From the NCBI RefSeq assembly GCF_004764705.1, contig NZ_SHLX01000017.1, positions 161,036 to 225,035 of the forward strand: a DNA stretch of 64,000 bases. Reading direction: 5' to 3'. The DNA comes from Paenibacillus cymbidii. GTDB taxonomy: Bacteria; Bacillota; Bacilli; Paenibacillales; NBRC-103111. Numbering within the stretch: the first letter of the stretch is position 1; the number at the start of each line of letters is the position of its first letter. Made by a program: the position numbers and the translations under genes. The notes beneath the pieces are model-generated. The model had not been told where the DNA came from and made no database searches. It was given only the letters and a program-made list of their open reading frames with translations. Of the stretch, positions 52,043 through 59,619 are shown one piece after another.

Positions 52043-52465
52043 ATGTTCGCCAAGCGTATTGCCGCCATAGTTGCCGCTGCCGCGCTGCTCGTCTCGCTGG
52101 CTGCCTGCGGCCATTCCTCGTCTTCCGCGCCGAATGCAAGCCCCGGCAAGACCAAGGCGTATGCCAACGACGGCATGCTCGGCACCTCGCAATCGAACCC
52201 GAACTTGCCGACTAACGAAACGTACCACACGTATACGGCGGATACCCAGCTGATCAAGGACACGCTGGCCCGCATCTCCGGCATTCGCAAGTCGACCATC
52301 GTGCTTAACGGGCCGAATGTCTTCGTGACGCTGGATTTGGAGGACGCGACGCCGATCGAGGAAGCGATGCGGATCAAGGCCGACGCGCAGCAGCAGGTAA
52401 GCCGCATGATGCCGCGTTACAATGTCAAGGTAAGGGTAAACAAGTCCGGCATCTTTCAGCGGTGA
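52043..52465 (+). CDS. YhcN/YlaJ family sporulation lipoprotein
   Basis: A 140-residue lipoprotein: signal peptide with lipobox LAAC (Cys about 22), a Ser/Pro-rich linker, then the YhcN/YlaJ domain with IKDTLARISGIRKSTIVLNG, VFVTLDLED and ADAQQQVSRMMPRYNVKVRV. Members coat spore or forespore membranes in Bacillus. The ribosome site lies inside the rpmE terminator, so translation should depend on a separate transcript or on read-through. Confidence 0.85.
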   Translation: MFAKRIAAIVAAAALLVSLAACGHSSSSAPNASPGKTKAYANDGMLGTSQSNPNLPTNETYHTYTADTQLIKDTLARISGIRKSTIVLNGPNVFVTLDLEDATPIEEAMRIKADAQQQVSRMMPRYNVKVRVNKSGIFQR

Positions 52466-52500
52466 CGGTCCGACGGCGGGTTGCCAAAGCCTGCCGTCGG

Positions 52501-52529
52501 TTGCTATTTGCCTGGTGATCGGCTATACT
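52501..52529 (+). promoter_or_regulatory. Promoter of the SRP RNA gene
   Basis: TTGCTA (52501-52506), a 17-base spacer and TATACT (52524-52529), with the RNA 5' end eight bases later. Confidence 0.75.
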
Positions 52530-52536
52530 TAGTTTT

Positions 52537-52808
52537 GCCGTGCTAGACGGGGAGGTAGCGGTGCCCTGTAACCTGCAATCCGCTATAGCGGGGTTGAATT
52601 CCTGCTAGAGGTCTTGTTGATGTGAGGTCTGGTATCTGTACGCAGTGTTGACAGTCGGGTCCTTCGCAATGAAACCTTGTGAACCCGGTCAGGTCCGGAA
52701 GGAAGCAGCCGTAAGCAAGATGTTTCATGTGCCGGGGGGCAGCCTGGCTCGAGCTAAACGGCAGGGGTGCCGCTTGGATCGCAACGATCAATAGCAGGTG
52801 CACGGTTC
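52537..52808 (+). ncRNA. ffs: Signal recognition particle RNA, large Bacillus type (scRNA)
   Basis: About 272 bases. The 5' end GCCGTGCTAGACGGGGAGGT, the segment TAGCGGTGCCCTGTAACCTG, the universally conserved domain IV loop GTCCGGAAGGAAGCAGCCG (about 52692-52710) and the 3' end GCAGGTGCACGGTTC match the Bacillus scRNA, which has the Alu-like domain missing in proteobacterial 4.5S RNA. It normally sits directly before dnaX; here a kinase gene intervenes. Confidence 0.95.
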
Positions 52809-52825
52809 CTGCTCGAATTAATAGT

Positions 52826-52865
52826 GACGTCTCGAACCATTATTGAGGTTGGGACGTTTTTTTGT
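52826..52865 (+). terminator. Terminator of the SRP RNA gene
   Basis: ACGTCTCGAACC pairs with GGTTGGGACGT and is followed by a run of seven T. Confidence 0.8.
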
Positions 52866-53052
52866 TTTAGGGACAGGACAACATGTATGCGTTTTCTCCA
52901 ATCCGGGTAGGGTGTGATATTCTATCACATCGACAGCGGCGGAAAGGCGGGAAACGCAAGTTTTTGCGCAGAATGGGAAGGAAAAGCCCAATAAAGGGAG
53001 AATGTTTATATTTGTAAACTCCGACACTTTTTCAACTGGGAGGGAAACCGGA

Positions 53053-54504
53053 TTGTCAGTCCCGAACATAGTTACCATTCTGCTGCGCTTCTCTCTGGAA
53101 CAATTAAATGCATACATAAATATGTGTCCGTCTGCCATTCTGGTCGTCGATTCGAATGGACGCATTACCTTGTGCAATGCCGAATTGAATCGCAGGCTTG
53201 GTCTCCGGGATGACGAGATTGCCGGTCGAACCGTAAGAGATGCTTTTGGAGTGCAGGAAGAGATGGACCTGCTTGCTTCCCGCTGTACGCAGGCGGTTGC
53301 CGATAATATACCCGGCCCGGTCATCACGCTGTTGGCGTCGAACGGGGCGTCGCTTTCCGGCCCGATCTTCATCGTGCCGTACGAACTGAAGGGCCACGAT
53401 ACGCCGTATTATTTGATTGTTGTCCTGGAAGACGGCACGCTGCGGGGCCCCCACCTGCTGCAGCGTTTCGCCGGAACGTTCATGCAGGATTTGAGCATGG
53501 GCGTCATGCTGCTCGACACCGGGTTCACGCTGGTCGATATCAACGAGATGGCGTGCCGGGTGCTTGGCTTCAAGCGCGAGGATATCATCCGCAAGCCGAT
53601 GGAGGACGTATTCGCCGCCGTGCCGCTCGAATACCGGCTCGTGCAGCGAACGATTCTGGACGGCGTCGTTTTGCGCAATCATGCGATTTCCTGGATGAAC
53701 AACCAGGAGGAGCGCTACGATTTGTTGCTCGACACGAATGTGTTGCGCGACGAGGAAGGCCGCATCGTGGGCGCCTACTTGATTTTCAAGGATGTCAGCA
53801 ACCTTCGCTCGCTGGAGGAGCAAGTGCAGCGCAGCGACAGGCTGGCCATGATCGGCCAGATTGCGGCGGGCACGGCGCACGAAATCCGCAACCCGCTTAC
53901 GTCGATCAAAGGCTTTCTCCAGGTGCTCAAAAATACGTTCCACGAGAAGGAGATGGACAAGGAGCACAGCTATACCGAAATCATGCTGACCGAGATCGAT
54001 CGGATCAACGAGCTGGTCAGCGAGTTTCTGCTTCTTTCCAAGCGCAAAATCGTTACCTTCGACGAAGTGCACATCTCCCACGTGCTCAAGGAAATTTTGC
54101 CGATTATCGAAAATGAGGCGATTCTGCACAACGTCACCGTGCATTACGACGATTCGGTGCACGCGATGCCGAAAGTGATCGCCGACCGCAAGCTGCTCAA
54201 GCAAGTGTTCCTTAATATTTGCAAAAACGGCATCGAAGCGATGGTGTCCGGCGGCAAACTGACCATCTGCGAAAAAGTCGATTACGAGGAGCGCAAGGTG
54301 CACGTGGAAATCCACGACACCGGGCCGGGGATCCCGAACTTCGTCATCGACAAAATTTTCGACCCTTTCTTCACGACCAAAGAAAACGGCACCGGCCTCG
54401 GCTTGTCGGTATGTCAGCGCATCGTCCATGATATGGGAGGGAATATTCGCGTATCGTCCAAAGGGTTCGGCACGACTTTCGCGGTGTGCATTCCGTTCCC
54501 GTAA
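53053..54504 (+). CDS. PAS-domain sensor histidine kinase, soluble
   Basis: About 483 residues with no membrane span. Two PAS-like domains (starting AYINMCPSAILVVDSNGRIT and DLSMGVMLLDTGFTLVDINE), then HisKA with GTAHEIRNPLTSIKG and HATPase with NICKNGIEAM, DTGPGIP and TGLGLSVCQRI. This resembles KinA/KinE/AtoS-type kinases that feed Spo0F. The frame starts at 53002, but GGGAGGG eight bases before TTG 53053 is the better ribosome site. It lies alone between the SRP RNA and dnaX with no partner regulator. Confidence 0.87.
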   Translation: MSVPNIVTILLRFSLEQLNAYINMCPSAILVVDSNGRITLCNAELNRRLGLRDDEIAGRTVRDAFGVQEEMDLLASRCTQAVADNIPGPVITLLASNGASLSGPIFIVPYELKGHDTPYYLIVVLEDGTLRGPHLLQRFAGTFMQDLSMGVMLLDTGFTLVDINEMACRVLGFKREDIIRKPMEDVFAAVPLEYRLVQRTILDGVVLRNHAISWMNNQEERYDLLLDTNVLRDEEGRIVGAYLIFKDVSNLRSLEEQVQRSDRLAMIGQIAAGTAHEIRNPLTSIKGFLQVLKNTFHEKEMDKEHSYTEIMLTEIDRINELVSEFLLLSKRKIVTFDEVHISHVLKEILPIIENEAILHNVTVHYDDSVHAMPKVIADRKLLKQVFLNICKNGIEAMVSGGKLTICEKVDYEERKVHVEIHDTGPGIPNFVIDKIFDPFFTTKENGTGLGLSVCQRIVHDMGGNIRVSSKGFGTTFAVCIPFP

Positions 54505-54524
54505 GTGCCCCATAGGAAGGCGAC

Positions 54525-54551
54525 AAGGGAGAATCCGCCGGGTTCTCCCTT
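54525..54551 (+). terminator. Terminator of the PAS kinase gene
   Basis: AAGGGAGAA and TTCTCCCTT, a perfect 9-bp stem with inner TCC/GGG pairs, followed by CTTG. Confidence 0.7.
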
Positions 54552-54613
54552 CTTGCTGCCTCTCTCCGGACCTCACCCGCGTGCAGGAGCCTGCGCCGAT
54601 TGTCCCGCCGCCC

Positions 54614-54642
54614 TTCAACGGCGGGGCCGCTTATAGTATAAT
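54614..54642 (+). promoter_or_regulatory. Promoter of dnaX
   Basis: TTCAAC (54614-54619), a 17-base spacer and perfect TATAAT (54637-54642) about 50 bases before the start codon. Confidence 0.65.
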
Positions 54643-54693
54643 GAGGAGAACCACAGGATGGGCAAGATCGGCGAAAGCCGCAGAGGGGACAAT

Positions 54694-56463
54694 ATGGCGC
54701 ACATTGCATGGTACCGCTCTTGGCGCTCGCAGGCGTTCCGGGAGATGGTCGGACAACAGCATATTATACAGACGCTGCAGAACGCCTTGAAGGAGCAGCG
54801 GTTGGCGCACGCTTACCTGTTCAGCGGGCCGCGGGGCACGGGCAAGACGAGCGCCGCCAAAATATTGGCCAAAGCGGTCAACTGCCTGAACGGACCGGCG
54901 GCAGAGCCTTGCAACGAATGTTCGGCGTGCTTGCGGATCACCGAAGGCTCCGTCATGGACGTGGTCGAAATCGATGCGGCGTCCAACCGCGGCGTCGAAG
55001 AGATTCGCGACATCCGCGACAAGGTGAAGTACGCGCCGACGGAAGTCCGGCAGAAGGTGTATATCATCGACGAAGTGCACATGCTGACGACGGAAGCGTT
55101 CAACGCACTGCTGAAGACGCTCGAGGAGCCGCCGGCGCACGTGATGTTCGTGCTGGCGACGACCGAGCCGCACAAGCTGCCGGCGACGATCATATCGCGC
55201 TGCCAGCGCTTCGATTTCCGCCGCGTCGCGTTGGAGGAGCAGGTCGAGCGGCTGGCGCTGATCTGCCGCGAGGAAGGCGTCGACGCCGATCGCGACGCGC
55301 TGCAGCTGATCGCGCGGCTGTCGGACGGCGGCATGCGCGACGCGATCAGCCTGCTCGACCAGACGGCTGCGTTCGCGGGCGGCCGCATCGCTTACGCCGA
55401 CGTCGTGTCGATGACGGGCGGCATGGCGGCCGACCAGTTCGCCAAGCTGGCCGAGGCGATCAAGGACAAGGACGTCGGCCGGGCGCTGCAGCTGATCGAC
55501 GAACTGATGCAGGAAGGCAAAAGCGCGGACAAGTGCATGGAAAGCTTGATCCTGTTTTTCCGCGACTTGCTGCTGATCAAGTTGGTGCCGAATTCGCAGG
55601 CGGTAACGGACCGCATCCTCGATGTGTCCGGCTTTGCCGGCATTACGGCTGCGTTCGCCAACGACGAGTTGTTCGCATTGATCGACACGCTCAATAAGTA
55701 TCAGGTCGAAATGAAATATGCGGCACAGCCGCAGACGTTGTTCGAAGTGGCCGTGATGAAAATTTGCAGCGCCAGCGAAGAAGCGGCGCCGGCCGCGGCC
55801 GATGCCGTACGCGCGCCAACGCCCGCCGGCGGAGCGCAGGTTGCCGCGGCGGCGGATGCCGGCGAAGTGGCGCGATTGCAGCAGCGGCTGCAGCAAGTGG
55901 AGCGGCAGCTCGCGCAGCTGGCGCAGCAGCAAGCGTCCGGCGGCGGCGCGGCAGGCGCGGCCGGCGGTACAGCCGCGCCGCGGGCTGCGGCTGCCCCGGC
56001 GGCGCCCGCGGCGGCCTTGCGGCGCTCGGGCGTGAAGCTGGACGCCTACCTCAAGGGCAAGGACAGCCCGCTGTTCCGGCAGGCGATGGGCAAGTGGGGC
56101 CAGGTGCTGGCGCAGGTGAAGGAGCAGAAGGTGACCGTTCATGCCTGGCTCATGAACGGCGAGCCCGTGTCGTTCGACAGCGACACGATGCTGCTGGCGT
56201 TCAAGAACGCGATCCATCGCGAAACGACGGAGAAGCCGGACAACCGGCAGCTCATCGAGCAGGTCATGTCGGCGGTATTCGGCCATCCGACCAAGCTTGC
56301 GACAGTGATGCAGAAGGAATGGAACGACGCGGCGGCCGTGTCCGCAGCGGAGCCGGAGGTGCTGCAGCCTACGCCGGATGAGCCGGACCGCGCCGCTGAC
56401 GAGTTGGTGACCGGCGCCCTGTCGCTGTTCGGCGAGCAGTTGGTCAAGGTGACTGACGAGTAG
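54694..56463 (+). CDS. dnaX: DNA polymerase III subunit gamma/tau
   Basis: A 589-residue clamp-loader ATPase. Walker A GPRGTGKT (45-52), zinc cysteines 64, 73, 76 and 79 (AVNC...CNECSAC), Walker B VYIIDEVH and the arginine-finger segment ATIISRCQRFDF are intact. A Gln/Ala/Pro-rich linker covers about 375-450, then the tau C-terminal domain that binds the polymerase. No frameshift signal for a gamma form was seen. AGAGGGGAC precedes the ATG; an upstream in-frame ATG at 54658 is less likely. Confidence 0.95.
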   Translation: MAHIAWYRSWRSQAFREMVGQQHIIQTLQNALKEQRLAHAYLFSGPRGTGKTSAAKILAKAVNCLNGPAAEPCNECSACLRITEGSVMDVVEIDAASNRGVEEIRDIRDKVKYAPTEVRQKVYIIDEVHMLTTEAFNALLKTLEEPPAHVMFVLATTEPHKLPATIISRCQRFDFRRVALEEQVERLALICREEGVDADRDALQLIARLSDGGMRDAISLLDQTAAFAGGRIAYADVVSMTGGMAADQFAKLAEAIKDKDVGRALQLIDELMQEGKSADKCMESLILFFRDLLLIKLVPNSQAVTDRILDVSGFAGITAAFANDELFALIDTLNKYQVEMKYAAQPQTLFEVAVMKICSASEEAAPAAADAVRAPTPAGGAQVAAAADAGEVARLQQRLQQVERQLAQLAQQQASGGGAAGAAGGTAAPRAAAAPAAPAAALRRSGVKLDAYLKGKDSPLFRQAMGKWGQVLAQVKEQKVTVHAWLMNGEPVSFDSDTMLLAFKNAIHRETTEKPDNRQLIEQVMSAVFGHPTKLATVMQKEWNDAAAVSAAEPEVLQPTPDEPDRAADELVTGALSLFGEQLVKVTDE

Positions 56464-56510
56464 AGCGCGGGCGGCTGTCAATCGATATACATTCAAAGGA
56501 GACGAATGCG

Positions 56511-56822
56511 ATGAATAACATGAACCAGATGATGAAGCAAGTGAAGAAGATGCAGGAGCAGATGCTGAAGGCGCAGGAGGAGCTCGGCGGCAAAACGGTC
56601 GAAGGCACCGCGGGCGGCGGCGTGGTCACCGTCACGGCGAACGGGCACAAAAAGATCATGAGCATCGTCATCAAGCCGGAAGCGGTCGACCCGGACGATG
56701 TCGACATGCTGCAGGATCTGGTATTGACAGCGGTCAATGACGCGATTACGAAAGCCGACGAGCTCGCGAACAAAGACATGGGCAAGTTTACCGGCGGCAT
56801 GAAGCTGCCGGGGCTGTTCTAA
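56511..56822 (+). CDS. YbaB/EbfC family nucleoid-associated protein
   Basis: A 103-residue DNA-binding protein, homologous to YaaK of Bacillus. NNMNQMMKQVKKMQEQMLKA forms the first helix, GGVVTVTANGHKKIMSIVI the central sheet and DLVLTAVNDAITKADELANK the last helix. It lies between dnaX and recR, as in most bacteria, 47 bases after dnaX with AAGGAG before the ATG. Confidence 0.94.
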   Translation: MNNMNQMMKQVKKMQEQMLKAQEELGGKTVEGTAGGGVVTVTANGHKKIMSIVIKPEAVDPDDVDMLQDLVLTAVNDAITKADELANKDMGKFTGGMKLPGLF

Positions 56823-56846
56823 ACTATTTGAGAAGAGGCAACAAGC

Positions 56847-57443
56847 TTGTACTATCCCGAACCGATCGCCAAATTGATCGACTCGTTCACGCGCCTGCCC
56901 GGCATCGGTCCGAAAACCGCGGGCAGGCTGGCGTTTCACGTCCTCCGCATGAAAGAAGAAGACGTGCTCGAATTCGCCAAGTCGCTCGTCAACGTGAAGC
57001 GCAATTTGCACTACTGTTCCGTCTGCTGCAACATCACGGACATCGACCCTTGCCGCATATGCCAGGACAAGAGCCGGGACGGCGCCGTCATCTGCGTCGT
57101 GCAGGAGCCGAAGGACTTGGTGGCAATGGAGCGGACGAAGGAATTTCACGGCTATTATCATGTGCTGCACGGAGCCATCTCCCCGATGGAGGGGATCGGT
57201 CCCGACGAAATTTACATCGCCGAGCTGCTCAAGCGGCTGGGCGACGAGCAAGTGCAGGAACTGATTCTGGCGACCAATCCGAACATTGAAGGCGAAGCGA
57301 CGGCAATGTATTTGTCGCGGCTCGTCAAGCCGTTCGGGCTCAAGGTGACGCGCATCGCGCACGGCTTGCCGGTAGGCGGCGATCTCGAATACGCCGACGA
57401 AGTGACGTTGACCAAGGCGCTGGAAGGCCGCCGCGAGTTATAA
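56847..57443 (+). CDS. recR: Recombination protein RecR
   Basis: A 198-residue recombination mediator that loads RecA with RecF and RecO. HhH motif LPGIGPKTAGRLAFH (about 18-32), the Cys4 zinc finger YCSVCCNITD...CRIC (about 57-74) and a TOPRIM domain beginning ICVVQEPKDLVAMERTKEF are present. The start is TTG after AAGAGG. Length equals that of Bacillus RecR. Confidence 0.96.
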   Translation: MYYPEPIAKLIDSFTRLPGIGPKTAGRLAFHVLRMKEEDVLEFAKSLVNVKRNLHYCSVCCNITDIDPCRICQDKSRDGAVICVVQEPKDLVAMERTKEFHGYYHVLHGAISPMEGIGPDEIYIAELLKRLGDEQVQELILATNPNIEGEATAMYLSRLVKPFGLKVTRIAHGLPVGGDLEYADEVTLTKALEGRREL

Positions 57444-57489
57444 CGCGACGCGAGCTTCGGCCGTGTGTTTTCCGTGATGCCTATTCCCC

Positions 57490-57513
57490 GACGCCCCCTT
57501 CATGGGGGCGTTT
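57490..57513 (+). terminator. Terminator of the dnaX-recR operon
   Basis: ACGCCCCC-TTCAT-GGGGGCGT, perfect 8-bp stem followed by TTTCGGTGTTT. Confidence 0.75.
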
Positions 57514-57532
57514 CGGTGTTTATGCCTTCCCA

Positions 57533-57595
57533 TTGACGCCTCCCCGAAAACGCCCTATAATCATACCATCACTGGGATGAGAACGTTTCTCATCC
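57533..57595 (+). promoter_or_regulatory. Promoter and palindromic operator of the flippase/GT2 gene
   Basis: TTGACG (57533-57538) and TATAAT (57556-57561) are 17 bases apart. Fourteen bases downstream is a perfect inverted repeat, GGATGAGAA-CGT-TTCTCATCC (57575-57595), placed as an operator over the transcript start or as a leader hairpin. Confidence 0.7.
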
Positions 57596-57636
57596 GTATT
57601 GTGCCGGATCAATCCAGCACGGGAAAAGGATCCCCC

Positions 57637-59598
57637 ATGACGTTATTTCGCCGCCAGATCGTCCCCGTTCTCGGGGGGCTGCTTCTGATCGGATTTCTGT
57701 ATATGAGTTGGCGCTGGTTCGACTTCGCCGAATTGAAGAAGCATCTGCTTTTGCTGGTCGCGCATCCGCAGTGGCTGCTGCTGATGGCGGCGGCCTATTG
57801 GGGCGCCTTCGTGCTGAAAGCGGCTGCCTGGCGAATGTACGACGGCTCCGGCACCCCCTACCGCATTTACTATCACGGCATCATCTACAGCCTGCTCGTC
57901 AACCATTTGCTGCCGCTTAAAGCCGGCGACATCGCCCGCGTCGGCTTTCTGATGCAGCGCGGGCGCCGCACCTGGGACGAGGCGCTTCATTCGGTCGGCG
58001 CGATGCGGCTGCTCGATATGCTGGTTCTTGCCGCAATTGCCGGTGTTGGTATCGTGCGGCACGGGTTATCCGCCTCGTGGCTGTGGCTGGCCGTCCTGGC
58101 TGCCGCCGTCGTGGCGCTTGCGGCGGGCTACAGGCTTCCGGCTCTTTCCCGGCTGTCGTTCGTGCGCAAGCATCTCGCCCATGCGCACGGCGTTCTGCTC
58201 TCGCCAAGCGGCGCGGCGATCGCGCTGCTGGTGGCGGCAAGCTGGCTGCTGGAAGCCGGCGTTCTGTATAGCGTCATGCGTGCGCTCGGCTTGCATTTGC
58301 CTGCAGGCTGGCTGGTATGGGCGAACAGCATGACGATTGCCGGCCAAGTGTTTCATGTGACGCCGGGCGGCATCGGCACGTACGAAAGCACGCTGAGCGG
58401 CACGCTCGTCTGGCTCGGCATCGATTGGAAAACGGCCTACGCGGCCGCCGTGATGTCGCACCTGTTCAAGTTTGCGTTCGCCTATGTCGCAGGCGCCGTC
58501 ACGTGGGTCCGCATGCCGGTCCGTCGGTCGGATTGGCGGGCCTGGATGGGGAGAAGCCGCAGAAGCGCGAAGCGGCAAACGGAGTCGGTTGTTGCTACTT
58601 CTCAACAGCAGCCTGTTGATAGTGTGGATATTGTGAGTAGTTTAAGCAGTTCGGCTGTGGATAGGTCGGATTGCGGGGATAGATTTCAGAAGGAGAGTGT
58701 GGATATTGTCGGCGGTGTGGATAGTTTTCGCGATCAAAATGTGAGTAATGTGGGCGGTGTGGAGGGGTCGGGCGATATTTTCAGAAAAATGTTCACGGAA
58801 ATGGCAGCTGGAGATGTGGATACTGTGGACAATGTGGACAATAGCAGTGTCGATTCATCCACATTACTCACAGGTGCGCCCGATCTGCGCACCATCGTCG
58901 TTTTCCTCCCGGCGCATAATGAAGCGGACAATATTGCGGCCGTCATCGCCCGGATTCCTCGTTTCTTTCACCCGGATTTTCGTGTGAAAGTGCTGGTGAT
59001 CGACGACGGCTCCCGGGATGCCACCGCAGCGCTGGCATGGGAAGCCGGGGCCGACCGGGTCGTATCGTTTCCGCGCAATCGCGGCCTGGGCGCCGCCGTT
59101 CGCGAAGGGCTGGCCGAATGCTGCCGAATGGGAGCGGACGCCGGGCTGATGATCGACGCCGACAACGAATACCCGCCGGAGCAAATTCCCGACGTGCTCG
59201 CTCCGATCTTGAGCGGCGCGGCGGACTACACGTTCGGCTCCCGGTTCAAAGGGCGAATTCGCGGCATGAAGCTGCATCGCCGACTGGGCAATTACGCGTT
59301 CACGCTGCTGCAGGTTCTGCTGCTGCGCAAGTGGATCAGCGACGGCCAATCCGGCATGCGCGGGTTTTCGCGCGAGGCGATGGAACGTGCGGAAATCAAC
59401 CATGACTACAATTACGCGCAAGTGCTGACAATCAATTTGCTGCGGCAAGGGTTCCGCTTGGCGGAAGTGCCGATCGCCTATCAGGTGCGGACCAAGGGAC
59501 AATCGTTCATTAAATTCAGACAGTACGTAACGTCTGTGCTGCCGGCCATCTATCGCGAAATGAGGCGGCGGCCGGTTCGCCGCCGCCGCGAGCCGTAA
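57637..59598 (+). CDS. Fusion of flippase-like membrane domain (LPG synthase TM/UPF0104) and GT2 glycosyltransferase
   Basis: A 653-residue fusion. Residues about 1-305 are a UPF0104/lysylphosphatidylglycerol-synthase-type membrane domain (FVLKAAAWRMYD, LLPLKAGDIARVGFL, FHVTPGGIGTYES). Residues about 405-650 are a GT2 family domain like polyprenyl-phosphate sugar transferases: FLPAHNEADNIAAVI, VLVIDDGSRDAT, the metal motif in MIDADNEYPPEQ, and SDGQSGMRGFSREAM. The linker (about 320-405) is rich in Val-Asp pairs because of repeated TGTGGAT DNA motifs. AAAAGGA precedes ATG 57637. The next gene is GT39-like, so a polyprenyl-linked sugar pathway is likely. Confidence 0.85.
   Translation: MTLFRRQIVPVLGGLLLIGFLYMSWRWFDFAELKKHLLLLVAHPQWLLLMAAAYWGAFVLKAAAWRMYDGSGTPYRIYYHGIIYSLLVNHLLPLKAGDIARVGFLMQRGRRTWDEALHSVGAMRLLDMLVLAAIAGVGIVRHGLSASWLWLAVLAAAVVALAAGYRLPALSRLSFVRKHLAHAHGVLLSPSGAAIALLVAASWLLEAGVLYSVMRALGLHLPAGWLVWANSMTIAGQVFHVTPGGIGTYESTLSGTLVWLGIDWKTAYAAAVMSHLFKFAFAYVAGAVTWVRMPVRRSDWRAWMGRSRRSAKRQTESVVATSQQQPVDSVDIVSSLSSSAVDRSDCGDRFQKESVDIVGGVDSFRDQNVSNVGGVEGSGDIFRKMFTEMAAGDVDTVDNVDNSSVDSSTLLTGAPDLRTIVVFLPAHNEADNIAAVIARIPRFFHPDFRVKVLVIDDGSRDATAALAWEAGADRVVSFPRNRGLGAAVREGLAECCRMGADAGLMIDADNEYPPEQIPDVLAPILSGAADYTFGSRFKGRIRGMKLHRRLGNYAFTLLQVLLLRKWISDGQSGMRGFSREAMERAEINHDYNYAQVLTINLLRQGFRLAEVPIAYQVRTKGQSFIKFRQYVTSVLPAIYREMRRRPVRRRREP
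58614..58872. repeat. Cluster of DnaA-box-like 9-mers inside the fusion gene
   Basis: Near matches to TGTGGATAA occur at 58623, 58656, 58698, 58716 and 58815 (TGTGGATA plus a non-A last base), TGTGGACAA twice (58824 and 58833, head to tail with 58815) and, reversed, TCATCCACA at 58855. Related TGTGAGTAA/G sites are at 58632, 58740 and, reversed, 58864; TGTTGATAG is at 58614. The segment is lower in GC than its surroundings. Function in DnaA binding is a hypothesis. Confidence 0.6.
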
Positions 59599-59619
59599 CG
59601 ACGAAGGGAGGAGGCGGAC

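Noticed and set aside
54631..56496. A 621-codon minus-strand frame opposite dnaX
   Set aside because: Shadow of dnaX codon bias; no recognisable domain.
58614..58872. Chromosomal replication origin
   Set aside because: No dnaA or dnaN gene, no AT-rich unwinding element next to the boxes; reported only as a DnaA-box-like cluster.
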